From positions 124,001 to 188,000 of the forward strand of contig NZ_POVU01000004.1 in NCBI RefSeq assembly GCF_003261585.1: a stretch of DNA of 64,000 bases, written 5' to 3'. Made by a program: the position numbers and the translations under genes. The notes beneath the pieces were generated by a model that worked only from the letters and a program-made list of their open reading frames with translations, was not told the DNA's origin and ran no database searches. How positions within the stretch are numbered: the stretch's first letter is position 1; every line of letters starts with the position of its first letter. Positions 9,294-18,478 of the stretch are shown piece after piece. The DNA comes from Acinetobacter sp. MB5 (GTDB lineage: Bacteria; Pseudomonadota; Gammaproteobacteria; Pseudomonadales; Moraxellaceae).

Positions 9294-9827
9294 ATGTCAT
9301 CTCATTTTCAAACAAATGATTCAGGTTTTAATGCAAGTGGACGTTTTGGCCGACTATCTTATTTAGGTTGGAACATGTTACTCGCAATCTTCGTATTCTT
9401 TTTGGCGATTATCGCAGCACTACTGATTCCAGCATTAACCAAATCATCAACAGGTTCATCGATCTATATCTTCGGTGGACTCTTTGTCATTGTTTATATT
9501 GCAATGATCTACTTCAGCTTTGTTTTCTCCATTCGTCGTTTACATGATCGTAATCAAACAGGTTGGTTATCTCTTCTTAGTCTCGTACCACTGGTGAATT
9601 TCTTGTTTTTTATTTACCTAAGCTGTGCAAAAGGTGATGAAACTCAAAATAACTATGGTTCACCTCGTATTACCCAAGGTTGGGAAAAAGTCTTGGCTTG
9701 GATCTATATTATCCTTTTCCCAATCAGTATCTTGGTAATTTCAGTCATCTCTATTCCTGCTTATCAGAACTATGTTCAAAAAAGCCAACAGCTCCAAATG
9801 GAACTGATGAATGAAACGGATGAATAG
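9294..9827 (+). CDS. DUF805 membrane protein with a pilin-like C-terminal segment
   Basis: A 177-residue inner-membrane protein of the DUF805 family, of unknown function. Family signatures are GRFGRLSYLGW near the N-terminus and RRLHDRNQTGWLSLLSLVPLVN after TM2. Hydrophobic segments lie at about 25-47, 57-78, 90-108 and 128-150. An unusual feature is the last helix, which runs into IPAYQNYVQKSQQ. This copies the consensus found at the N-terminus of type IV pilins, but here it follows the final TM helix. Terminators on both sides make it a single-gene unit. Confidence 0.8.
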   Translation: MSSHFQTNDSGFNASGRFGRLSYLGWNMLLAIFVFFLAIIAALLIPALTKSSTGSSIYIFGGLFVIVYIAMIYFSFVFSIRRLHDRNQTGWLSLLSLVPLVNFLFFIYLSCAKGDETQNNYGSPRITQGWEKVLAWIYIILFPISILVISVISIPAYQNYVQKSQQLQMELMNETDE

Positions 9828-9856
9828 ATAAGCTGAATAAATAGAATATTTATTTC

Positions 9857-9884
9857 AAAGCCAAGTGTTTTCACTTGGCTTTTT
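9857..9884 (+). terminator. Terminator of the DUF805 gene
   Basis: Stem AAAGCCAAGTG / CACTTGGCTTT with a short T-rich loop, followed by TTCATT. It ends about 50 bp before the start of the next gene. Confidence 0.8.
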
Positions 9885-9936
9885 CATTGAAACAAAAACG
9901 TTTAAGCTCTCACTTGATAGACTTGAGCTAAATTCA

Positions 9937-10599
9937 ATGGAAATGCAACATAAACCAACGCTTTTAACCAAAGAGCACATCAAGACCCTCCCTGCATTTC
10001 AAAATTTAGATGCGAAGCATATCTTGATTATTCAAACGATCGAACAATGTTTAGCGATTAAAACAGAGCTATATTCAGCCGCTATTTTGGGATTCGATAC
10101 CGAATCCAAACCGACATTTAAAGTCGGAGAAAAATCAACAGGGCCACATCTCGTGCAACTTGCTACCTCAGAAAAAGCGTATCTTTTTCAGGTTTCCCCT
10201 GACATTCTCGGCTTCTTAAAACCGATTTTGGAAAATGAACATCAACTTAAAGTCGGATTCGGCTTAAAAAATGATAGCAGTAGTTTTCGCAGCAAAGGAA
10301 TTGAACTCGAATCACACATTGATCTGTCAAAAAGCTTCTCAAGTTTTGGCTATAATTCCCAAGTCGGCATACAAACAGCGATTGCACTTCTATTTCAACG
10401 CTATTTAACCAAAAGTAAAAAAGTCAGCACATCCAATTGGTCCGTGAAACAACTCAGTCTTCAACAGATTCTCTATGCTGCCGCAGATGCTTATGCAGCG
10501 TTTCTTGTTTTTAAATATTTATATCAACATCAACTTCTCAACCCACAATTACAACAAAAAATCATGAGAATACTTGAAGCTTCAGCATCCAAGGCTTAG
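9937..10599 (+). CDS. RNase D-like 3'-5' exonuclease domain protein
   Basis: A single-domain DEDDy 3'-5' exonuclease of 220 residues. The metal ligands are visible: D54 and E56 in GFDTES (Exo I), D113 in KVGFGLKND (Exo II), and Y180 with D184 in YAAADAYAA (Exo III). The HRDC domains of true RNase D are absent, so it resembles the short WRN/RNase D-type proteins. The frame opens earlier at 9865, but that region is the preceding terminator, so the ATG at 9937 is preferred. DNA or RNA substrate is not known. Confidence 0.82.
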   Translation: MEMQHKPTLLTKEHIKTLPAFQNLDAKHILIIQTIEQCLAIKTELYSAAILGFDTESKPTFKVGEKSTGPHLVQLATSEKAYLFQVSPDILGFLKPILENEHQLKVGFGLKNDSSSFRSKGIELESHIDLSKSFSSFGYNSQVGIQTAIALLFQRYLTKSKKVSTSNWSVKQLSLQQILYAAADAYAAFLVFKYLYQHQLLNPQLQQKIMRILEASASKA

Positions 10600-10664
10600 C
10601 GATTGATCAATACTTTGATAATATGTAGCCAATTTAAATTTATGATGATGCAAGGAGCGAAAGC

Positions 10665-11396
10665 ATGCTAATCATCCCTGCGATTGACCTGAAAGATGGT
10701 AAATGTGTCCGCTTAAAACAAGGCCGTATGGAGGATGATACCGTTTTCTCTGACGATCCAGTAGCAACAGCAACCCATTGGGTGAATGAAGGCGCACGTC
10801 GTTTACACTTGGTTGATCTTAATGGTGCTTTTGCAGGTACACCAATTCATAAAAACGTGGTTGAGGCGATTGCGCAAGCGTACCCAGATTTACCAATTCA
10901 AATCGGTGGTGGTATCCGTTCTTTTGAAACCATTGAGCACTATCTGGAAGCAGGCGTTTCTTTTGTGATTATTGGTACAAAAGCAGCTAAAGAACCTGAG
11001 TTTGTGGAAGAAGCATGCAAGAAATTTGCAGGACACATTATTGTCGGTATCGATGCCAAAGACGGTTACGTTGCGACAGATGGTTGGGCAAATGTGCTTG
11101 ATTTGAAAGCGACTGATCTTGCAAAACGCTTTGCCGATGCAGGTGTATCGAGCATTGTGTATACCGACATCGCGCGTGATGGCATGATGCAAGGTGTTAA
11201 TGTTGAACAAACCGTAGCATTGGCTGAATACTGTGGCCTACCAATTATTGCTTCTGGTGGTGTAACAAATCTTGATGATGTCCGCACATTAAAAGGCAAA
11301 CCTGGCATTCTTGGTGCGATCACAGGTCGTGCAATTTATGAAGGTTCTTTAAATCTTCGTGATGCTCAGATCTTGCTCGATGAAGACAAAATCTAA
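10665..11396 (+). CDS. hisA: ProFAR isomerase HisA
   Basis: HisA is the (beta/alpha)8-barrel isomerase of 243 residues that opens the ribose ring of ProFAR in histidine synthesis. Catalytic D8 is in [15 protein letters not shown], the second catalytic Asp is in [17 protein letters not shown], and phosphate-binding loops are QIGGGIRS and IASGGV. AAGGAGCG precedes the ATG. It stands alone between terminators and is not linked to hisH. Confidence 0.95.
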   Translation: MLIIPAIDLKDGKCVRLKQGRMEDDTVFSDDPVATATHWVNEGARRLHLVDLNGAFAGTPIHKNVVEAIAQAYPDLPIQIGGGIRSFETIEHYLEAGVSFVIIGTKAAKEPEFVEEACKKFAGHIIVGIDAKDGYVATDGWANVLDLKATDLAKRFADAGVSSIVYTDIARDGMMQGVNVEQTVALAEYCGLPIIASGGVTNLDDVRTLKGKPGILGAITGRAIYEGSLNLRDAQILLDEDKI

Positions 11397-11409
11397 GTCT
11401 GAAAGTCAT

Positions 11410-11438
11410 AAAAAAGAGCTCATCAGAGCTCTTTTTTT
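11410..11438. terminator. Bidirectional terminator hisA / minus-strand operon
   Basis: Stem AAAAAAGAGCTC / GAGCTCTTTTTT with loop ATCA. A and T tracts on both sides serve hisA (+) and the convergent operon ending at 11449 (-). Confidence 0.85.
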
Positions 11439-11448
11439 GTTAGGGCAA

Positions 11449-11844
11449 TTAGTTTGAATACATCGGCTGTTCATCGTTCAGGGCAATCACGCCGCGCACT
11501 GCACGATAGACAATCCAAATCCAAGAGACTGTTGCGACCAGCCCCCAAAACACCAATGCCGCAAATAATCCACCAATAAATACATCAGGCTGATCAAAAC
11601 TAAAAAATAAATAGCCAAAAGGCAGCACACCTGCCACATTCCAAAACAAGTACCACCACACCGTGCGAATCTGCCAAGTAAAGTGACTCGCGTAAATGGT
11701 GCCACGCATATCATCGCGTTTGGCATAATTCACAATCAAGGCAACCACAGCCAAAATCCCTGCGGAAAAAATTGCAAAACCATACAGCACATACAACAGA
11801 AACGTCAGATTGCGTTTCGGTTGTAAATCAAATTCATTTTGCAT
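11449..11844 (-). CDS. Small membrane protein, COG3671/DUF4870-like
   Basis: A 131-residue protein with three predicted TM helices (about 13-37, 65-82 and 88-112). It has the conserved ASHFTWQIRTVWW motif after TM1, typical of the COG3671 uncharacterised membrane family (related to DUF4870). Function is unknown. It is the last gene of the minus-strand set thrB - CSD/DUF1294 - this gene, 15 bp after its upstream neighbour. The family call rests on that single motif and topology. Confidence 0.65.
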   Translation of the reverse strand: MQNEFDLQPKRNLTFLLYVLYGFAIFSAGILAVVALIVNYAKRDDMRGTIYASHFTWQIRTVWWYLFWNVAGVLPFGYLFFSFDQPDVFIGGLFAALVFWGLVATVSWIWIVYRAVRGVIALNDEQPMYSN

Positions 11845-11859
11845 TCACCGCTCCTTCAT

Positions 11860-12477
11860 CTAATGCATAATTTTTGGTAACAATGCAATAAAAATACATA
11901 ACAGTATGATATTTAGCACAATGGTCGCAAAATAAATTTGGCGAAAAGGTTGCTTTTGGGTTTTATGACGTAACTTTTGTTGTGCAAACCATGCGGCAGG
12001 CCAACCACCAAGCAGTGATAGCAAATGCAAGGTTTTCTCAGGCACACGGCGCTGGTTTTGCTGGGCAGCAGCTTTATCTTGCATATATTGCCAATAGCAT
12101 ATGGCATTCACCAACAAGACATATAGCGGCAACCAACTCGGTACAGCATTCAAACCCGCTGCCAACACTAAAAACAGCGCATAAATCACCACAATAATCA
12201 CAATGGGATGCAACGGCTGTCCAGACGGCTGTTTTTTGCTTTCAGCCGCCTTACGAGTTTGATTTGCTTTCAGATAAACCACTTGCTTGGCGCGAAAGCG
12301 CCCGCGCTCATCTGCCATCACTGCGTAATCAAGTGCACATCCTAAAATTGGACGTGGGCCACGATGGGTAAAATCGCTGATATGTAAAAAAACACGCGGC
12401 TTACTCAGATCATTGGGCTGAATAAATCCATAGCCTTGATCATCAAACCATTCAACTAAGCGGCCTTGATCACGCAT
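11860..12477 (-). CDS. Cold-shock domain plus DUF1294 membrane protein
   Basis: A 205-residue two-part protein. The N-terminal cold-shock/OB domain (about 1-70) has GRLVEWFDDQGYGFIQP and VFLHISDF, the RNP1/RNP2-like surfaces for single-stranded nucleic acid. The C-terminal DUF1294 membrane part has three or four hydrophobic helices and the typical DKAAAQQNQRRVPEKTLHLLSLLGGWPAAWFAQ. Such fusions are common in gammaproteobacteria, but the role is unknown. It starts 6 bp after the thrB stop, which suggests one operon. Confidence 0.85.
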   Translation of the reverse strand: MRDQGRLVEWFDDQGYGFIQPNDLSKPRVFLHISDFTHRGPRPILGCALDYAVMADERGRFRAKQVVYLKANQTRKAAESKKQPSGQPLHPIVIIVVIYALFLVLAAGLNAVPSWLPLYVLLVNAICYWQYMQDKAAAQQNQRRVPEKTLHLLSLLGGWPAAWFAQQKLRHKTQKQPFRQIYFATIVLNIILLCIFIALLPKIMH

Positions 12478-12483
12478 TTTTGA

Positions 12484-13437
12484 TTATGCTCCAGTCACAC
12501 GACTTAAACGCTGCTGCAACATGGCACGCATTTCATTTGGGTTTTTACAATGCACATCATCACCGCCACGTCCTTGCTCTGCATTCAAACGCGCGACATT
12601 TAAACGCAAGAACCAGAAACGACAAGCCGCCATTGCCAAGTAAACATTCAAACAAGCCTGTTCATCGGCAGTTAAAACACGAATCTGTTGATACGCATCT
12701 AAATACGCTTGCAATTTGTCAGCATCTAACTCGACATTCGGGAACTGGCTACAGAAGTCATTAATGGTAATCGCAACATCAAACAACAACTCATCGAAAT
12801 TTAATTCAAAGAAATCTAGAATTCCTTTGAGCTCATCGCCTTCAAATAAAGTGTTGTCACGGAACAAATCCGAATGTACCCAGCCTTTTGGACGCTGTGG
12901 ATACTGGGCTTGATACTCAGCAAACACGGCATAAACCTGTTCCATCAGTGCAGCATCTTCTGCTGACATATGACTTTTTAAGTTTTGACCAATCTCAGTC
13001 CAGTAGCTATGACCGCGGCTATGACTACGGGTGAGTGGAAAATCTTGCAATGCAACATGCAGTTTGGCTTGAGCTGTAGCAATTTGCGCCACTTGTGCAG
13101 TTGTGGTGGTTTCAGGATGCTCACCCCAAACTCGTGGAGCAATTTGTGCGGGTTTCCCCACAATATAGTGAATCGCACGACCACCATGTGATAGTGGTGC
13201 CGCCACTGGAACCCCATGTGCAGCCAACTGTTGCAGGACAGGAACCAATTCCCCTGCACTTTGTTCTGTTTCATTTTCAAAGACGGTCAACACAAACTGA
13301 TTTTGATCTTTGGTGACAATAAAATAGTTGGTGTTTTGAATCCCGCCTTGAATTGGAATGAGTTCAATCACCTCCAATCCATAGGCTGCAGAAAATTGCT
13401 GAACTTCATCTAAACTCAAAGGAGTGTAAACCGACAT
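12484..13437 (-). CDS. thrB: Homoserine kinase ThrB (APH-fold type)
   Basis: A 317-residue aminoglycoside-phosphotransferase-fold kinase of the ThrB type found in Pseudomonas and Acinetobacter, phosphorylating homoserine in threonine synthesis. It starts MSVYTPLSLDEVQQF. The catalytic loop is GWVHSDLFRDNTLF (HxDxxxxN pattern) and the Mg-binding Asp is in GILDFFELNFDELLFD. The frame extends to 13482, but the ATG at 13435-13437 gives the family N-terminus. It is divergent from hisF and heads a three-gene minus-strand unit. Confidence 0.9.
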   Translation of the reverse strand: MSVYTPLSLDEVQQFSAAYGLEVIELIPIQGGIQNTNYFIVTKDQNQFVLTVFENETEQSAGELVPVLQQLAAHGVPVAAPLSHGGRAIHYIVGKPAQIAPRVWGEHPETTTTAQVAQIATAQAKLHVALQDFPLTRSHSRGHSYWTEIGQNLKSHMSAEDAALMEQVYAVFAEYQAQYPQRPKGWVHSDLFRDNTLFEGDELKGILDFFELNFDELLFDVAITINDFCSQFPNVELDADKLQAYLDAYQQIRVLTADEQACLNVYLAMAACRFWFLRLNVARLNAEQGRGGDDVHCKNPNEMRAMLQQRLSRVTGA

Positions 13438-13549
13438 AGAAAACCTGCGTGAAACAAAATAAGTTTGGTAGAATGTGCGCATAGTTTACCAAGATGTCAC
13501 CCTCTCTCGGGAACTTTCTTTCTATAGACCGATACATTTGGATGTCACA

Positions 13550-14308
13550 ATGCTTGCAAAACGTATTATTCCGTGCCTTGACGTTGATAATGGCCGCGTA
13601 GTGAAAGGCGTACAATTTTTAGATATTCGTGATGCAGGTGATCCTGTTGAAGTTGCACGTCGTTATAACGAACAAGGTGCCGACGAAATCACCTTTCTCG
13701 ACATTACTGCAACGCATCATGGTCGTGACACCACCTATCGTACGGTTGAACGTATGGCAGAAAGCGTTTTCGTTCCATTGACCGTCGGCGGTGGCGTCCG
13801 TAAAGTTGAAGATATTCGCTTATTGCTCAATGCTGGCGCAGACAAAGTCAGCATTAACTCGGCTGCCGTCTTTAATCCTGAATTTGTTCAGGAAGCCTCT
13901 CAACGCTTCGGTGCTCAATGTATTGTAGTTGCGATTGATGCCAAAAAAACAGGCGACAATAAATGGGAAATCTTTACCCATGGTGGCCGTAAGCCAACAG
14001 GGATTGATGCCATTGACTGGGCCGTTAAAATGGCAGACTACGGTGCGGGTGAACTCCTGATTACCAGTATGGATGCCGATGGCACCAAAGCAGGCTATGA
14101 CATTCCACTTATGCGTGCCATTAATGATCGTGTCACGATTCCAACGATTGCGTCTGGTGGTGTAGGTAATTTGCAACACTTGGCAGATGGAATTTTAAAA
14201 GGCGGTGCCGATGCAGTTTTGGCCGCCAGCATTTTCCACTTTGGGCAATACACCATTCCTGAAGCAAAACAGTTCTTGGCAGCTCAAGGCATTGAAATGC
14301 GCTTGTAA
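13550..14308 (+). CDS. hisF: Imidazole glycerol phosphate synthase cyclase subunit HisF
   Basis: HisF is the cyclase barrel that joins PRFAR with ammonia from HisH to give imidazole glycerol phosphate and AICAR. It has 252 residues; catalytic D11 ([11 protein letters not shown]) and D130 ([10 protein letters not shown]) are present, as are the phosphate loops TVGGGVR and ASGGVG. The reading frame continues upstream to 13475, but [10 protein letters not shown] at 13550 is the universal start. Its own terminator follows. Confidence 0.95.
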   Translation: MLAKRIIPCLDVDNGRVVKGVQFLDIRDAGDPVEVARRYNEQGADEITFLDITATHHGRDTTYRTVERMAESVFVPLTVGGGVRKVEDIRLLLNAGADKVSINSAAVFNPEFVQEASQRFGAQCIVVAIDAKKTGDNKWEIFTHGGRKPTGIDAIDWAVKMADYGAGELLITSMDADGTKAGYDIPLMRAINDRVTIPTIASGGVGNLQHLADGILKGGADAVLAASIFHFGQYTIPEAKQFLAAQGIEMRL

Positions 14309-14331
14309 TCGAAAGAACCTGATTTCATTTC

Positions 14332-14361
14332 AAAAAAGATGGCTTATGCCATCTTTTTTTA
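14332..14361 (+). terminator. Terminator of hisF
   Basis: Stem AAAAAAGATGGC / GCCATCTTTTTT, loop TTAT, followed by TATTG. Confidence 0.85.
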
Positions 14362-14391
14362 TTGTTCGATTAAATAAAAATGAATTATTTA

Positions 14392-14419
14392 TTGATAATT
14401 TGTACTTTTTTTGTAAAAT
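14392..14419 (+). promoter_or_regulatory. Putative sigma-70 promoter of the 220-residue outer membrane protein
   Basis: TTGATA (14392-14397), 16 bp, TAAAAT (14414-14419), placed 60 bp before the start codon. Confidence 0.5.
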
Positions 14420-14478
14420 ACGTAAAACTTAATAAATAACAAGTTTAACAACTAACACTAACCAAAAGGTTCACAACA

Positions 14479-15141
14479 ATGAAAAAGCTTACTTTGTCAG
14501 CTATCACTCTATCTTGTCTCACTATTAGCATTTCTGGTCATACTGCGACTTTAGCTGAGTCTGCTTATGTTTCAGCTAAAGTAGGTGTTGGTATTGAAGA
14601 TGCACATAACAAGAGATATTCGAATTCTGAAGGAACAAATATATCAGGTAAAAGTGGTTCACAATCGGTTTTTACTGGTTCAATTGCTTATGGTTTTAAT
14701 TTAGCACCTGTCTATAATATCCCTGTACGTGCTGAATTAGAATATTCCTATCACGATACTGCAGACTTTAACTTCTCAGAAGTCTGTACAAGCTGCCAGC
14801 TTAGTACAAAAGTACAGACTGTGATGCTGAATGGTTACTATGACTTTAAAAACACAAGTGCTTTTACCCCATACATCTCTTTAGGTCTAGGTAACGCAAG
14901 TATAAAAACAACTGCTCATAACGATAATTTCTCAAAAGCTAAAACTACCAATGATTTCGCATGGAGTGTTGGTCTCGGTGTTGGATATACCATCAACCCG
15001 AATTTCAGCATTGATTTGGGCTATCGTTATCTTGATGCAGGAAAATCTTCTTGGAATAACTCAGAGACAAGCGTGGAAGAAAATATCAAAGCAAGAATGA
15101 GTTCAAATGACGTAACTTTAGGTTTACGCTACTCATTCTAA
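14479..15141 (+). CDS. Outer membrane beta-barrel protein (opacity/OmpW-like fold)
   Basis: A 220-residue exported protein with a signal peptide of about 22 residues (MKKLTLSAITLSC...GHTA). Alternating hydrophobic beta-strands follow, and the C-terminus LGLRYSF ends in Phe as expected for BamA-assembled barrels. The pattern YISLGLGNAS...SVGLGVGYTINPNFSIDLGYRYLD is typical of 8-strand OMP_b-brl/opacity-type porins. A Cys pair (CTSC) sits in one loop. Its function is not known; a surface or permeability role is an inference. AAAAGG lies upstream of the ATG. Confidence 0.8.
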   Translation: MKKLTLSAITLSCLTISISGHTATLAESAYVSAKVGVGIEDAHNKRYSNSEGTNISGKSGSQSVFTGSIAYGFNLAPVYNIPVRAELEYSYHDTADFNFSEVCTSCQLSTKVQTVMLNGYYDFKNTSAFTPYISLGLGNASIKTTAHNDNFSKAKTTNDFAWSVGLGVGYTINPNFSIDLGYRYLDAGKSSWNNSETSVEENIKARMSSNDVTLGLRYSF

Positions 15142-15154
15142 GTCATAGAAAAAC

Positions 15155-15185
15155 TGGTAAAGGGTGAGAAAATTCTCCCTTTACT
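15155..15185 (+). terminator. Weak terminator after the outer membrane protein gene
   Basis: Stem GTAAAGGGTGAGAA / TTCTCCCTTTAC (with one bulged base) without a strong T run. Likely but not certain. Confidence 0.45.
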
Positions 15186-15257
15186 ATTAAAAATTCAACA
15201 ACTGTTTATTTTTTGGCTTGACCTTTTACGTAAATCCAGTAGAATTCTCGCCACGTT

Positions 15258-15333
<76 letters not shown>

Positions 15334-15341
15334 TCAAATTC

Positions 15342-15379
15342 AAAAAGCCCCAAGTTTTAAAAAACTTGGGGCTTTTTTT
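15342..15379 (+). terminator. Terminator of tRNA-Thr
   Basis: Long stem AAAAAGCCCCAAGTTTT / AAAACTTGGGGCTTTTT followed by TTATT. Confidence 0.9.
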
Positions 15380-15467
15380 ATTGCATTAAAAATCAATTTT
15401 TAAGCTATGCTTAGGCTGGGTGTATTTAAAATACGTTTCAACCATTTGATAAAATCCAATGATTACC

Positions 15468-16364
15468 ATGTCAATTAAAGATCTCTGTTTAGCGCTGTGT
15501 ATCATTTTCGCGTGGGGACTCAATTTTGTTGTGATTAAACTTGGGGTCGCAGAAATTCCACCCTTACTCCTCGCAGGATTACGCTTTAGTGCAGTTGCCT
15601 TTCCTGCCTTATTTTTTATTCGCGCACCTCGTATTCCGCTTAAATGGTTAATCGCGTATGGCATGAGCATTAGTTTTGGGCAGTTTGCCTTACTGTTTCT
15701 TTCAATCCATCTGGGAATGCCCGCTGGCTTGGCTTCATTGCTGTTACAAGCACAAGCCTTTTTTACCTTATGGCTTGGTCACTCTTTACTGAAAGAAAAA
15801 ATCCAGCGTCATCATTATGCTGGGATGGCGATTGCAGTATTGGGCATTATCTTACTGGCTGTCGAATCCCATACAGGCAGTAAAACTGATCTTCCGATGA
15901 TCCCCCTGCTCTTGGTTCTAGCTGCGGGGTTATCTTGGGCATGCGGCAATATTTGCAATAAAGTCATTGTGCAACAGCATCAGGTCAACCCAATGTCTTT
16001 GGTGGTTTGGAGTGCACTGGTTCCCATTTTGCCATTTTTTCTGTGCTCATGGGTATTTGAAGGTCCTGACAAAATTGTTTGGAGCTTGCAGCATGCCCAT
16101 GCCCATCAGATTTTTGTGTTGGGTTATCTCGCCTTTATTGCCACTATTATGGGCTATGGTCTTTGGGGCTACTTACTGAGTAAATACCCAACTTCAATGA
16201 TTGCACCACTGACCTTGCTCGTGCCTGTAGTGGGACTGATCACCGCAGCCATTTTCTTGGGAGAGCATCTCAGCATCAATCAAATGATCGCGACTACCGT
16301 GATTATTTCAGGATTAGTGATTAATGTCTTTGGACAACGCTGGATTAAGCCAAAGTTGCACTGA
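15468..16364 (+). CDS. eamA: DMT exporter EamA (O-acetylserine/cysteine exporter family)
   Basis: A 298-residue inner-membrane exporter with two EamA repeats and about 10 TM helices. It is strongly similar to E. coli EamA/YdeD: WGLNFVVIKLGV, PPLLLAGLRF, GMPAGLASLLLQAQAFFT, SWACGNICNKVI, MSLVVWSALVPILPFF and VINVFGQRW. E. coli EamA exports cysteine-pathway metabolites; the same role here is inferred. The ATG at 15459 is an alternative start. The 3' end overlaps the convergent methyltransferase gene by 20 bp. Confidence 0.88.
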   Translation: MSIKDLCLALCIIFAWGLNFVVIKLGVAEIPPLLLAGLRFSAVAFPALFFIRAPRIPLKWLIAYGMSISFGQFALLFLSIHLGMPAGLASLLLQAQAFFTLWLGHSLLKEKIQRHHYAGMAIAVLGIILLAVESHTGSKTDLPMIPLLLVLAAGLSWACGNICNKVIVQQHQVNPMSLVVWSALVPILPFFLCSWVFEGPDKIVWSLQHAHAHQIFVLGYLAFIATIMGYGLWGYLLSKYPTSMIAPLTLLVPVVGLITAAIFLGEHLSINQMIATTVIISGLVINVFGQRWIKPKLH

Positions 16365-17178
16365 CTTGCACATAATCAATCCGATGACTTTGTCTAAGTT
16401 GCTGACAAAGTTTGCCTGTCATCTGGATTTTTAAGGCATTCAAGTCCTGCTGAAAACCATGAAATTGAGGTTGTCGCTGAACATAATCGGCAAAGCCACC
16501 CAATACAGGCTCAGATAAAATTTCAATTTGGATTTGCTTAAAACCTTGCTGCTCAAGTAATTGTTGTAATTGAGCTTGTGGCATTAAATGCTTGAGCTGA
16601 ACATCGGCCAGTTTTAATAAATATTGATCATGTTGCTGACTCAAAAAATTGGCATTTGACCAATTTTCACTAAGCTGCAAATAGTGAAAGGCGATGCGAC
16701 CTTGAGGTTGTAACAGTGCGGGGATCTGTGCAATAAATTGATGCAGATCATAATGATAAAGTGCATCTAAACAAACAATGGCATCAAATTTCTGAGAAAA
16801 GTTTGCCGCATTTAAATTCATAAACGAACACTGATGCAACTCACGCACACAAGCCAAGGCTTGCTGCTGAATTTTTTCAATACATGCCGTTTGTATTTCA
16901 ATGGCTTCAATATGCTGCACTGCATAATGCTGCGCCCAATATTGCAAACTTGCTCCATGCCCACAACCTAAATCGAGCAGGCAATCTTGTGCTGAGAGTT
17001 GAATACTTTGAGCGAGATGTGCTGCAAGCTGTTCACAGGCCTCGACATAAGTTTGGGCTTGTGACGACCACAAGCCCAAATTACTCCACGCCAGTGTTGC
17101 AGAATCCCCCAGCATCTCGGTATCTATCGCATACTTATGCTTGGGGAGTTTTTGGCGTAGCCGTTGCAATAAGCGCAA
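16345..17178 (-). CDS. Class I SAM-dependent methyltransferase
   Basis: A 277-residue class I methyltransferase. Motif I LLDLGCGHGAS (about 66-76), motif post-I EAIEIQ and motif IV DAIVCLDALYHY are visible. The substrate cannot be told. It uses a TTG start (16-base spacing cannot offer ATG upstream) only 1 bp after the stop of the FAD oxidoreductase; the first internal ATG would delete about 20 residues. The tight coupling suggests joint action, as in cyclopropane-fatty-acid-like gene pairs, but no CFA-specific motif is seen. Confidence 0.75.
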   Translation of the reverse strand: MRLLQRLRQKLPKHKYAIDTEMLGDSATLAWSNLGLWSSQAQTYVEACEQLAAHLAQSIQLSAQDCLLDLGCGHGASLQYWAQHYAVQHIEAIEIQTACIEKIQQQALACVRELHQCSFMNLNAANFSQKFDAIVCLDALYHYDLHQFIAQIPALLQPQGRIAFHYLQLSENWSNANFLSQQHDQYLLKLADVQLKHLMPQAQLQQLLEQQGFKQIQIEILSEPVLGGFADYVQRQPQFHGFQQDLNALKIQMTGKLCQQLRQSHRIDYVQVSATLA

Positions 17179-17179
17179 A

Positions 17180-18478
17180 TTAGTAACCTAATTCTGGTGC
17201 AACTTCTGGTTTTGGTTTTAAGCCTACAAATGGAATTGGCGCACCCAGATTTTTAGCAATTTGCATCGCTGAAGTCACCGCAGACTCAAGAACTGGCAAG
17301 CCATCACATGCCCATGAACCACAGAAATACACTTTGCGATCAGATGATTTTTGACGACGTTGCAATTCTTGGCTTAATTCCACAGTTTGTGAATTCACCA
17401 CAGCACGGCTCAATTTCACCGTTGAAATGACTTTCTTCGGATCAATCGGTGTCACTGGACGCCATGTTTGGAACACAGGATTTTTACCCACCAAAGTTGG
17501 CTCAATTGCATTCATCCACACCGTAAATTGCTGACGGGTAAATTTACGGTCCATCATATAGCTCAGCACTGCCCAGTCTTTACGACGTGGCGGCATCACA
17601 GTGGCATCGGTATGAATCACCAAGTCACCTTCTTCAAAACGGAACTGTTTTAAGAGCTGCAAATCTTCAGCAAACTGTTCTGGATTAAGAAAGTCTTCCA
17701 CTTTATTGGTTGGAGTTGCCACAATCACACGGTCAAATAATTGCTGTGTGCCTGCCTGATTTTCCACAAAGACTTTATCGTCTTTAAGTTCAACCTTAGT
17801 GACCGCAGCACCACTATGAATCGTGATCCCTTCAATCAACTTGTTAACAAAAGCAGGTGTACCGCCTTGTAAACGCAGTAACTCAACGCCACTGGTCAAC
17901 TGGCTTAAAAATACCAGTAGCGGTTTTGCAGGCCATTCACCAATGGTTTTCGGGTTACAGGTACAAATCGTGTAAAGCACAGGCATCACCGCACCATGCC
18001 AAAACACTTCTTCAATGTCGTTTTTATTAATAAATTCGGTGAGCGTAATATTCTGGTTTTTTGATTTAAAGAAACGGTGAATCGCAGTTTTCAGCTGGAG
18101 CATGCCTTTGACCAAACGCACACCGTATTGTTGTAAACCTTTACGGTTATTGATGATCGGGAAATTCCCAATCGGTGCGCGTGACGTGGTTAACCACGTT
18201 TCTGTTTTATCTTCAAACAACCAGCTACATGCCATATAAGTACGTACTGGAAAAGTTTTAATGCCTAAATGCGTTGCAAGACTTAAGGTATTTTTCCAAA
18301 GATAAGGGTTCATGACACGCAATGGCGCATCGATAATTCCCCCATCAAATTCAACCGTATGACTGTCCATGCCACGTCCGGGCAACGATTCGAATACGGT
18401 AATATTATGTCCTGCATCTTTGAGAATTCGTGCTGTGGCAAGCCCAGCCATGCCACTACCAATGACTGCAATATCCAA
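17180..18478 (-). CDS. FAD-dependent amine-oxidase-like oxidoreductase (COG2907-like)
   Basis: A 432-residue flavoprotein with an N-terminal Rossmann dinucleotide fold: IAVIGSGMAGLATARIL (GxGxxG at about 7-12) and E30 for FAD ribose. The C-terminal FAD segment is VYFCGSWACDGLPVLESAVTSA. The overall shape (FDGGIIDAPLRVMN near the N-terminus) resembles the predicted NAD/FAD-binding COG2907 group, whose members often sit with lipid-modifying methyltransferases. The substrate is unknown. It has a weak 157-bp upstream region and is coupled to the methyltransferase gene. Confidence 0.75.
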   Translation of the reverse strand: MDIAVIGSGMAGLATARILKDAGHNITVFESLPGRGMDSHTVEFDGGIIDAPLRVMNPYLWKNTLSLATHLGIKTFPVRTYMACSWLFEDKTETWLTTSRAPIGNFPIINNRKGLQQYGVRLVKGMLQLKTAIHRFFKSKNQNITLTEFINKNDIEEVFWHGAVMPVLYTICTCNPKTIGEWPAKPLLVFLSQLTSGVELLRLQGGTPAFVNKLIEGITIHSGAAVTKVELKDDKVFVENQAGTQQLFDRVIVATPTNKVEDFLNPEQFAEDLQLLKQFRFEEGDLVIHTDATVMPPRRKDWAVLSYMMDRKFTRQQFTVWMNAIEPTLVGKNPVFQTWRPVTPIDPKKVISTVKLSRAVVNSQTVELSQELQRRQKSSDRKVYFCGSWACDGLPVLESAVTSAMQIAKNLGAPIPFVGLKPKPEVAPELGY

